Positions 57,968 to 64,000 of a DNA stretch of 64,000 nucleotides are shown piece after piece. The notes under the pieces were generated by a model. That model saw only the letters and a program-made list of their open reading frames with translations, was not told where the DNA came from and made no database searches. The stretch lies in assembly GCA_013388755.1 (NCBI GenBank), contig JACAEQ010000112.1:19376-83375 (forward strand), given 5' to 3'. The position numbers and the translations under genes were made by a program. Origin of the DNA: Chloroflexota bacterium. GTDB lineage: Bacteria > Chloroflexota > Chloroflexia > Chloroflexales > Roseiflexaceae. Within the stretch, counting starts at the first letter, position 1, and each line of letters opens with the position of its first letter.

Positions 57968-57996
57968 ATTATAACGCAAGCAGTAACGATTGTCGA
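57968..57996 (-). promoter_or_regulatory. Sigma-70-type promoter of sdhCAB
   Basis: On the minus strand: TCGACA (57996-57991), a 17-bp spacer and a perfect TATAAT (57973-57968), the best promoter in the window. It directs a leader of about 260 nt. Confidence 0.7.
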
Positions 57997-58105
57997 ACAG
58001 GGGTTAAAACGTGATGGTTCACACTTCCCTCGAAATGGTATGTTCCGTCGGCGGGGCGACATGATCTGGCGCTTGCGGAAGCCTTCCAGCCGCCGATTCT
58101 CTATA

Positions 58106-58123
58106 TTGGGGGTCTTCCCCCAA
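58106..58123 (-). terminator. Terminator after the LMW-phosphatase-like gene
   Basis: Perfect 7-bp stem TTGGGGG/CCCCCAA with a 4-nt loop, 30 bp after the stop of the gene at 58153-58992 and upstream of the sdh promoter. Confidence 0.55.
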
Positions 58124-58152
58124 CCTCCGACTGTGAACAGATACGTTCAGGT

Positions 58153-58992
58153 TCAGAGTGCCATCCACCCGCCGAGTTGTGCCGACATGGCGCTGAGATC
58201 GCCTGGCGCGATCGGTTGCTCCAGCCGCCCAAGCGCGTCACGCAGCGCCGTAAGCTGCCCCGTAGTCGGCACGGCGGGGGTCAGGGCGAGCGCTGCGCGC
58301 ACCAGGGCGCCATAGGCTGCGACAAGATCCGCCGGCCCGGAAGGATGGGTTGTCGCGGCAACAATAGTGGCCTCGACCTGGTCGCGCGCCGCGCTCCATT
58401 CGACAACGCCGGGGATGCGCAGCATCAGGTCGAGTAGCTGCGACGTGCGCTCGGCAGCGGCGCGGCGCGCCTCGGCGATAACCGGCGACGAGGTGGGTGC
58501 CGGCGGTGTTGCCACGCCAATCGGGGCCGTCCCGGGCACGAATGCGATGATTCGTGGTAGTGCCTGCTCCAGCAGATGTTCGATCTCGCGGGCATACATG
58601 AGCCACGGGCCGATCTGCATCTTGAACGGGTCAGGGATGTCGCGGTCGCGCCCGGCAAGTTCTCCTAATGTGTGGATGCGGTCACTGTCCTGTGGGAAGC
58701 GCATGCGCGCCACGCGCGCCGTGCCGGCGTCAATGGCGAGCAGTAGCGCGGCAGCCCGGGCCAGGTCGTCATTCAGACTTCGGGCGCGATGAGCGTGCAG
58801 GTCGACCTCCATGTGCTCGGCGACGGCCAGCGCGTCCGGGCTGGGGGGGTCATCGTCGTGGCCGAGGATGCCGGCGGATTCGACACGCGCGGTGATGTTC
58901 CGCCGCTCCAGTAAACGTCGCAACATGGCGGCTGCCAGCGGTGCGCGCCCGGTATCGGCGGCGCCGACGATCAGAATGAGTGGCTGGTTCAT
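58153..58992 (-). CDS. Low-molecular-weight phosphatase-like protein lacking the catalytic cysteine
   Basis: 279 residues from the ATG at 58992; a longer frame from 59052 has no ribosome site. Residues 1 to about 145 follow the LMW protein tyrosine phosphatase fold: the opening 'LILIVGAADTGRAPLAAAML' lines up with the C-x5-R-S P-loop, 'ARVESAGILGHDDDPPSPDAL' with the next strand, and 'RDRDIPDPFKMQ' with the general-acid Asp-Pro loop. The nucleophilic Cys is replaced by G10 and the Ser after R16 by Ala, so phosphatase activity is not expected. Residues about 170-279 are helical with no recognised domain. It may bind a phosphate-containing partner. The neighbouring Uma2 gene is divergent. Confidence 0.82.
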   Translation of the reverse strand: MNQPLILIVGAADTGRAPLAAAMLRRLLERRNITARVESAGILGHDDDPPSPDALAVAEHMEVDLHAHRARSLNDDLARAAALLLAIDAGTARVARMRFPQDSDRIHTLGELAGRDRDIPDPFKMQIGPWLMYAREIEHLLEQALPRIIAFVPGTAPIGVATPPAPTSSPVIAEARRAAAERTSQLLDLMLRIPGVVEWSAARDQVEATIVAATTHPSGPADLVAAYGALVRAALALTPAVPTTGQLTALRDALGRLEQPIAPGDLSAMSAQLGGWMAL

Positions 58993-59126
58993 GGCTCTCG
59001 TACTGGTTTCACACGGCTGCGCGAAGGCACCCACAGTTGCGTCATGGTACAATACGTCGCGATAAAGTCAACGTGCTCGACGGCTGCAATCCGGGTTTGC
59101 CATACGGTATGGCGGTGAGGTGGGTC

Positions 59127-59819
59127 ATGAGTAGCACAACCGCGCAGGACACGACAATCGTCTATCCCGACAGTGACGGTATGCCTATGGCCGAGAACAC
59201 GCTGCAGTTTCGCGAGATTGTCACGATCCAGGGAAACCTCGACAGTATGTTTCGCGATCGTCCCGATGTGTTTGTCGCCGGTGACCTGCTCTGGTACCCG
59301 GTCGAGGGCGAACCGGCTATCCGGCGCGCGCCGGACGCGATGGTGGTCTTTGGCCGGCCAAAAGGTGATCGCGGCTCGTATCGCCAGTGGGAAGAAGGTG
59401 GTATTGCGCCACAGGTGGTGTTCGAGGTGTTGTCGCCCGGTAACACGCTGACGGAGATGGCCGAAAAGTTTGAGTTTTACGACCTGTACGGCGTCGAGGA
59501 ATACTATCTGTACGACCCGGACAGTGGCGACATGAGCGGCTGGAAGCGCGAGGGTTCACGGCTGAGGGTCATTCCCGTCATTAATGGCTGGGTGAGCCCG
59601 CGGCTCCAGGTGCGCTTTGTGCGCGATCCGGATCGTGTACGTATGTATCGCCCCGACGGCACGCCATTTTTGAGTTTTGTTGAGGTTCAGGCCCAGATGG
59701 AGCAGGAACGCCAGCGCGCCGAGCAGGAACGCCAGCGCGCCGAGCAGGAACGCCAGCGCGCCGAGCGCATGGCGCAACGGTTGCGCGAGCTGGGAGTGGA
59801 CCCGGATGCCTACCTCTGA
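59127..59819 (+). CDS. Uma2 family (DUF820) nuclease-fold protein with heptad-repeat tail
   Basis: 230 residues from the ATG at 59127 (GAGG at 7 nt). The Uma2 fold keeps the PD-(D/E)xK-like residues D70 ('RRAPDAMVVFG'), E100 ('VVFEVLSPGNT') and K114 ('EMAEKFEFYDLYGVEEYYLY'). The C-terminal tail (about 190-215) is three exact copies of EQERQRA, a charged coiled coil typical of this family. Uma2 genes are greatly expanded in cyanobacteria and Chloroflexota; their role is unsettled despite the endonuclease name. The gene ends before a strong terminator. Confidence 0.92.
   Translation: MSSTTAQDTTIVYPDSDGMPMAENTLQFREIVTIQGNLDSMFRDRPDVFVAGDLLWYPVEGEPAIRRAPDAMVVFGRPKGDRGSYRQWEEGGIAPQVVFEVLSPGNTLTEMAEKFEFYDLYGVEEYYLYDPDSGDMSGWKREGSRLRVIPVINGWVSPRLQVRFVRDPDRVRMYRPDGTPFLSFVEVQAQMEQERQRAEQERQRAEQERQRAERMAQRLRELGVDPDAYL
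59700..59762 (+). repeat. Three exact 21-bp tandem repeats encoding EQERQRA
   Basis: The unit of GAGCAGGAACGCCAGCGCGCC is repeated head to tail three times inside the Uma2 gene. Exact identity at DNA level shows recent slippage or active copy-number change, which would alter coiled-coil length by whole heptads. Confidence 0.85.
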
Positions 59820-59898
59820 ACAGGACCCTGGTATGGATAGCTTGCTGAAAGCACAGGTTGTATAGTATCAGTAACTCCTTTCTTCACCCTCCTTCGCC

Positions 59899-59932
59899 AG
59901 GAGACCCCGGCACAGCCCGGGGTCTCCTGGTT
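59899..59932 (+). terminator. Strong terminator after the first Uma2 gene
   Basis: Perfect 14-bp stem CCAGGAGACCCCGG/CCGGGGTCTCCTGG with a 6-nt loop, followed by TTC. It separates the two Uma2 genes into independent transcripts. Confidence 0.7.
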
Positions 59933-60037
59933 CATGCGTGCAAGAGCTGGTGCAGCTCATACGCTATGGTAGAAGTGCTGCCGTTCGTCACGCCGGTAAC
60001 GCCGACGCGATGAGTGGCGAATACGAAAGCAATGGCG

Positions 60038-60067
60038 TTGCGCAATCCGCGGCGTTCCGGCTATACT
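60038..60067 (+). promoter_or_regulatory. Sigma-70-type promoter for the second Uma2 gene
   Basis: TTGCGC (60038-60043), an 18-bp spacer and TATACT (60062-60067), 34 bp before the start codon. Confidence 0.5.
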
Positions 60068-60101
60068 GAGGTGAACAGTGGTCTCGTCAGGAGGGATGCG
60101 A

Positions 60102-60722
60102 ATGACAGTTGATGCACGCGAGATCAACGTGAGGATGCGTTGGGAAGAAGGCGATGATCTGGTGCTCAGTCTCGATCCACTTCAGGGACACTGGACGGAA
60201 GAGCAGTATCTGCTGCTCAGCAATCAGACCAATCGCCTGATGGAGTTTTCTGACGGGTATATCGAGGTTCTGCCGATGCCGACCAGGCGACACCAGGCTA
60301 TCTCATTGTTCCTTCTGCTAAGCCTCCTCGCGTTTGTTCGGCCACGCGGAGGTGCGGTCTACTACGCCCCCTTACGGTTGCGCGTGCGCCCGGGCAAGTT
60401 TCGCGAGCCGGATTTACTTCTCGTGACAGATGCGGATGATCCTCGGGCTCAGGACGAGTTCTGGCTTGGTGCTGACCTGGTCGTCGAAATTGTGAGTCCT
60501 GACAAACCGGCACGTGACATTGAAGAGAAGCCGGTGGATTATGCCGAGGCCGGTATTCCTGAATACTGGATTGTCAACCCTCTGATTGATACGATCACCG
60601 TACTGGTGCTCGATGGTGAAGCGTATGTCGAATATGGCGTATTCCGGCGCGGAGAGCGGGCGATCTCAAAACTCCTTGGCGGGTTTGGCGTCGATGTGGA
60701 CGCTGTGTTTAACGCGCAGTAG
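60102..60722 (+). CDS. Uma2 family (DUF820) nuclease-fold protein
   Basis: 206 residues from the ATG at 60102, which has AGGAGG at 7 nt; earlier in-frame starts (60078, 60096) do not. Typical Uma2 order: 'EEQYLLLSNQTNRLMEFSDG', 'PTRRHQAISLFLLLSLLAFV', D104 in 'KFREPDLLLVTDADD', E129 in 'DLVVEIVSPDKPARDIEEKP' and 'DYAEAGIPEYWIVNPLIDTI', all active-site residues kept. It lacks the coiled tail of its neighbour and is only distantly similar, so this is not a simple duplication. Function as for the family: unknown. Confidence 0.92.
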   Translation: MTVDAREINVRMRWEEGDDLVLSLDPLQGHWTEEQYLLLSNQTNRLMEFSDGYIEVLPMPTRRHQAISLFLLLSLLAFVRPRGGAVYYAPLRLRVRPGKFREPDLLLVTDADDPRAQDEFWLGADLVVEIVSPDKPARDIEEKPVDYAEAGIPEYWIVNPLIDTITVLVLDGEAYVEYGVFRRGERAISKLLGGFGVDVDAVFNAQ

Positions 60723-60766
60723 CATCTCTCATGTTCTTCCACGCAAATGAACAACGGGCGGTTATG

Positions 60767-60803
60767 CCACGAAGGCTACCGGCTGCGCCGGCAGCCTTCG
60801 TGG
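60767..60803. terminator. Bidirectional terminator between Uma2 and the SdrD-repeat protein
   Basis: Stem CCACGAAGGCT-CCGG with CCGG-AGCCTTCGTGG (one internal mismatch) around CTGCG, followed by a T-rich stretch on the plus strand. It sits between convergent genes. Confidence 0.7.
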
Positions 60804-60834
60804 TGTCACTTCCTTTCTGTACCACCCGCCTGTT

Positions 60835-63800
60835 TCAGCGGATCACGAGCGGCAGTGTGACGACGTAGGGCCCGCCGGTTGTTCCCTGCAGCGTCGCCGG
60901 CCCGTAGATGTGCGTTGCGTCACTGGCGGTCACTTCGACGAGCCAGTAGCTATAGCGCACGCCGGGCTCAGCAGTCGCATCGTTCCAGGTGTAGCTGGCG
61001 CCCGCGCCATTGTGCCCTCGTGCCGGGATGAGGAGCGGCGTGATGCGAATCGCGTCGCTCCGCACCCCGCTGGTGCTGCGCTCGAGATAGAAACCGCGCG
61101 TTCCCTGCTCTGCAGTGGTCTCCCAGCTAATAACGACACCGGTTGCGCTGCGCTCGGCACTGAACCGCGCCAGCTGGATGGCGGTCGGCGAGATGGGCGA
61201 CAGACCCATGAACCAGGTGAGATCGGTCTGGCCCGGTATCAGGGTGAAGAGTGGCGTCTCGCCGGTATCCTGGTCGGCGTCGCTGTCGGCAGCAGAATCG
61301 TTCCCACGTCGTGGCGGGCTGACGTAGTACCCTCCGGGAACCGTGAATGCAAGCCGGTAGGCGCCCGGTTCAATGTTGCTGAACAGGAACGTGCCATCTG
61401 TAGCGGTCGTCAGAGTGGCGACAGTTGTACCGTCAGGGCGTACCAGGCGTACGGTGATACCGCCTATTCCTGGTTCGTCCGGCGTGTGGATGCCGTCGAG
61501 GTTGCGGTCGAGCCAGACCAGGCTGCCGACTGACGCCAGCCGGTACAGGCCGATGTCCAGGTCATTCCGCGCCTCGCCGGCGGCCAGCGCGACCGGATCG
61601 CTGCGCCGTGTTCCCTGATCAATATCGGAGTCCTCCGCCGCGCCACCGGCGCCGCGCGGGCTGATGCTGCGTCCAGGTGTCGCGCCAACACCGATGCTGT
61701 AGGTTCCAGCAGGCAGGTTATCGAACCGGTAGTTGCCGTTGAGGTCGGTGGTGGTCGTCAGGATGAGTGTGCCGGCCCCGTCGTATAGTTCGACCAGCAC
61801 CCCGCTGATGCCGTTCTCTCCCGCGTCCTGGATGCCGCTGGCATTGGCGTCATCCCACACCCGGTCGCCCAGGCTGGCATTGCCACGGAAGCCGAAGTCA
61901 ACGTCGGTACGGGCCTGGCCGGTGGTCAGGGTGACGCCCGTGACGCTGCCTGGCGTTGTTGCGCCGTCGAGGTCGTAGGTAGCGGTCACGCCCCCGGGCA
62001 GCGTGGTCGTATCTACGCGCACGGTGTACGTTCCGGCTGCCAGGCCGCCGATCAGGTAGTTTCCATCGGCGCCGGTGGTGGCGAACGGTTCAGCGGCGTC
62101 GCGCGCGCTGTTGCCGTTCAGATCGAGGTAGACGATGACGTTGCGCAATCCCGGCTCACCCGGATCCTGCGCGCCGTCACCGTTGCGGTCGAGCCAGACC
62201 CGGTCGCCCAGGCTGGCGTCGCCACGGTAACCGAAGTCAACGTCGGTGCGAGTGGCGCCGGCCGCGAGTGTTGCGCTTGCTGCATGCGGCGTGGCTCCCG
62301 CCCCGTCGAGATCATAGGTCGGGCTGGCGCCGCCCGGCAGCGTGGTCGTATCCACGCGCACGGTATACGTGCCACCCGCCAGACCGCCGAAGAAGTAGAG
62401 ACCATTCGTATCGGTCGTCGTCGCCGGCTCTCCACCATCCAGAGCGCCATTATTGTCCAGATCGAGATACACGGTGACACCGGCAATGGCCGGCTCACCC
62501 GGATCCTGTGTACCATCGCCGTTGCGGTCGAGCCAGACGCGGTCGCCAAGGCCGGCGTCGGCCAGTTCGCCGAAGTCGTAGCGGATGCCGTCGCGCCCTG
62601 GCGGCAGGGCGATGTCGCTTGTCACGTCGTTGCCGCCTGTGCCGGTCGCTACGCCGCCGATTGTTCCAACTGCGTCAAGGCCATCGCTGTAGATTGCCGG
62701 CTGGGTCTCGCTGATAGTGTAGTTGCCTGCCAGTAATCCGGTGAAGCTATAGCTGCCGTCACTCAGAGTCAGCGTCGCGCGATTCACGGCTGCGCCTGTG
62801 GCGTCGGTTCCCGTCAGTGTGATGGTCACACCGCCGATGCCGCTTTCGCCGCCGTCGAACACACCATTGTTGTTGGTGTCAACATAGACTGCGCCGCTCA
62901 GGGTGCTGAGGGTCTCGCCAAAGTTCTGATTGCTCAGGCCGGTCAACGGAACCGAGACGTTCAACGTATTCGGCGTTGAACTACCATAGCCGGACGGCTG
63001 GATCTGCTCGATGCTATAGTCGCCCGCCGCCAGGTTGTCGAAGCGGTAGCTGCCGTCGGCGAGGGTCACAGTGGCGCCGACGACGGTTCCGCCACTGTCA
63101 CGCAGCGTGATGGTGATGCCGGCAAGTCTACCGGTCTCGCTGCCGTCGAGCGCGCCGTCGCGATCCAGGTCAATCCAGACGACGCCGCTGACGAAGGTGC
63201 CGAGTTCGCCGAAGTCGTACTGTACCGCGCTGGTGCCCGCGTTGAGCGTGATGTTGCTGACCTGGTCATTTGCCAGGGTTCCGCCCGCGGTGCCGACGCG
63301 GTCCAGACCGTCGTTGTAGGTGGCGGGCTGGGTCTCGTTCACGGTGTACGTGCCGGGGCGCAGGCCGGTGAAGCTGTAGGTTCCATCGGCCAGGGTCGTA
63401 GTGGTCAGGTTGACCGTCGCGCCCAGGTCGTCGGTTCCGTTCAGGGTGATGGTGACACCGCCAATGCCGGGTTCGCCGGTGTCGGGAATGGCGTTGTTGT
63501 TGTCGTCGCGGTAGACGGTGCCGGCCAGGCTTGCCGGGCGGAGTTCGCCAAAGTTGTTGTTGACGCTGGCATCGCCTGAGGCAAGAGTGAATCCGGCGAT
63601 CTGGTCGTTGGTCGCGGTTGAGCCGCCGAGCGAGCCGGCGGTGTCGCGCCCGTCGAGATACGCACCGGGCTGGGTTTCGCTTACGGTGTACGTGCCGGGG
63701 CGCAGGCCGGTGAAGCTGTAGCTGCCGTCGGCGACCGTGGTCGTGGTCAGGCTGACCGTCGCGCCCAGGTCGTCGGTTCCGTTCAGGGTGATGATGACGC

Positions 63801-64000
63801 CGCTGATGCCGGTCTCACCGGTCTCGAAGACGCCGTCGTTGTCGTCGTCTGCGTACACGAAGCCGCTGATGCTGGCGCCGAGCAGTTCGCCGAAGTCGTA
63901 CTGTACCGCGCTGGTGCCCGCGTTGAGCGTGATGTTGCTGACCTGGTCATTTGCCAGGGTTCCGCCCGCGGTGCCGACGCGGTCCAGACCGTCGTTGTAG
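60835..64000 (-). CDS. Giant secreted SdrD/Cna-B repeat protein, C-terminal part (5' end outside the window)
   Basis: The frame is open to the window edge, so the 1055 codons here are only the C-terminal part and no start is claimed. It contains eight complete and one partial repeat of about 100-115 residues, each of the SdrD B-like form 'V(Y/W).D.N.DG..D.GE.GI.GV.ITL...DG.Y.F..L..GTYTV.ETQP', with Asp/Asn-rich calcium-binding loops. About 120 residues of fibronectin-III-like sequence follow ('FSAERSATGVVISWETTAEQ', 'GFYLERSTSG', 'YSYWLVEVTASD'). It ends 'PYVVTLPLVIR', a short hydrophobic-basic tail resembling that of the beta-helix protein at 39192. No LPXTG, membrane anchor or T9SS-type domain was found. 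Probable surface stalk or adhesin. Confidence 0.9.
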   Translation of the reverse strand, partial: YNDGLDRVGTAGGTLANDQVSNITLNAGTSAVQYDFGELLGASISGFVYADDDNDGVFETGETGISGVIITLNGTDDLGATVSLTTTTVADGSYSFTGLRPGTYTVSETQPGAYLDGRDTAGSLGGSTATNDQIAGFTLASGDASVNNNFGELRPASLAGTVYRDDNNNAIPDTGEPGIGGVTITLNGTDDLGATVNLTTTTLADGTYSFTGLRPGTYTVNETQPATYNDGLDRVGTAGGTLANDQVSNITLNAGTSAVQYDFGELGTFVSGVVWIDLDRDGALDGSETGRLAGITITLRDSGGTVVGATVTLADGSYRFDNLAAGDYSIEQIQPSGYGSSTPNTLNVSVPLTGLSNQNFGETLSTLSGAVYVDTNNNGVFDGGESGIGGVTITLTGTDATGAAVNRATLTLSDGSYSFTGLLAGNYTISETQPAIYSDGLDAVGTIGGVATGTGGNDVTSDIALPPGRDGIRYDFGELADAGLGDRVWLDRNGDGTQDPGEPAIAGVTVYLDLDNNGALDGGEPATTTDTNGLYFFGGLAGGTYTVRVDTTTLPGGASPTYDLDGAGATPHAASATLAAGATRTDVDFGYRGDASLGDRVWLDRNGDGAQDPGEPGLRNVIVYLDLNGNSARDAAEPFATTGADGNYLIGGLAAGTYTVRVDTTTLPGGVTATYDLDGATTPGSVTGVTLTTGQARTDVDFGFRGNASLGDRVWDDANASGIQDAGENGISGVLVELYDGAGTLILTTTTDLNGNYRFDNLPAGTYSIGVGATPGRSISPRGAGGAAEDSDIDQGTRRSDPVALAAGEARNDLDIGLYRLASVGSLVWLDRNLDGIHTPDEPGIGGITVRLVRPDGTTVATLTTATDGTFLFSNIEPGAYRLAFTVPGGYYVSPPRRGNDSAADSDADQDTGETPLFTLIPGQTDLTWFMGLSPISPTAIQLARFSAERSATGVVISWETTAEQGTRGFYLERSTSGVRSDAIRITPLLIPARGHNGAGASYTWNDATAEPGVRYSYWLVEVTASDATHIYGPATLQGTTGGPYVVTLPLVIR
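63203..63319 (-). repeat. 117-bp exact repeat in the SdrD protein, copy A
   Basis: Identical base for base to 63884-64000, 681 bp away. It encodes the end of one SdrD-type domain. Since 681 bp is 227 codons, or two domains, the protein has duplicated in two-domain steps. Confidence 0.95.
63884..64000 (-). repeat. 117-bp exact repeat in the SdrD protein, copy B (reaches the window edge)
   Basis: Identical to copy A; the identity may continue past the window end. Neighbouring sequence also repeats at about 341 bp (one domain) with lower identity. Confidence 0.95.

Larger units (their letters stand above)
57702..58152. other. Intergenic region upstream of sdhC
   Basis: 451 bp between the LMW-phosphatase-like gene and sdhC (both minus strand). 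It contains a terminator (58106-58123) and the sdh promoter (57968-57996), leaving a leader of about 260 nt before sdhC. I see no conserved RNA fold in that leader and no gene. Confidence 0.5.

Overview
The window is a high-GC chromosomal segment whose gene content points to a filamentous Chloroflexota bacterium, most likely class Chloroflexia (Roseiflexus/Chloroflexus-like). This is an inference, since there is no rRNA here. It rests on lipoprotein binding proteins with Pro/Thr-rich or Val/Gln-rich spacers after the lipobox, two tricorn-type S41 proteases, a three-gene SdhCAB complex with a single-chain cytochrome b, an SdrD-type repeat surface protein, a beta-helix secreted protein, Uma2-family proteins, and short satellite repeats in intergenic gaps. 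I saw no tRNA, rRNA, CRISPR array, prophage or transposase gene.

Layout. 1-4884 (minus): a solute-binding lipoprotein with two binding domains in one chain, then a MacA-like lipoprotein adaptor and the start of a MacB/FtsX-type permease. 5252-12401 (plus): tricorn-like protease, aldose 1-epimerase, a short MITE-like element, a 65-aa protein, an uncharacterised conserved protein and a site-2 protease with CBS domains. 12490-17952 (minus): a multi-PAS histidine kinase coupled to its response regulator, an SH3 membrane protein, and a periplasmic-binding-protein/STAS fusion. 18168-19358 (plus): a GT4 glycosyltransferase. 19544-26496 (minus): an oligopeptide-type ABC importer lacking its ATPases (Tat lipoprotein, two permeases), then pyruvate phosphate dikinase. 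26972-32824: a second tricorn protease, a methyltransferase, a second MITE copy, a DUF2892 protein and an aminotransferase. 32863-39056: an orphan response regulator, a small predicted winged-helix protein, a cytoplasmic sulfite-oxidase-fold enzyme, a TIM-barrel isomerase and a Gfo/Idh/MocA oxidoreductase divergent from DeoC and GmhA. 39192-44878 (plus): a secreted beta-helix protein, SppA, and an NAD-sugar epimerase with a nucleotide-sugar dehydrogenase. 44912-54068 (minus): ferric-iron binding protein and fused permease, an Eco57I-type DNA methylase, and two tandem polytopic paralogues. 54191-57701 (minus): sdhCAB. 58153-64000: a LMW-phosphatase-like protein lacking its catalytic cysteine, two Uma2 proteins, and the C-terminal part of a giant SdrD-repeat protein.

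How they fit. Much of the window deals with the cell surface and nutrient uptake: three importer sets without ATPases, so they probably share ATPases encoded elsewhere; surface proteins; sugar-nucleotide genes; and proteases for peptide turnover. PPDK and SdhCAB belong to central carbon metabolism. The most unusual items are the double-binding-domain lipoprotein, the PBP-STAS fusion, the catalytically disabled LMW-PTP fold, the shared LPL-x-x-R C-terminus of the two large secreted proteins, and the 7-8 bp satellites confined to intergenic gaps.
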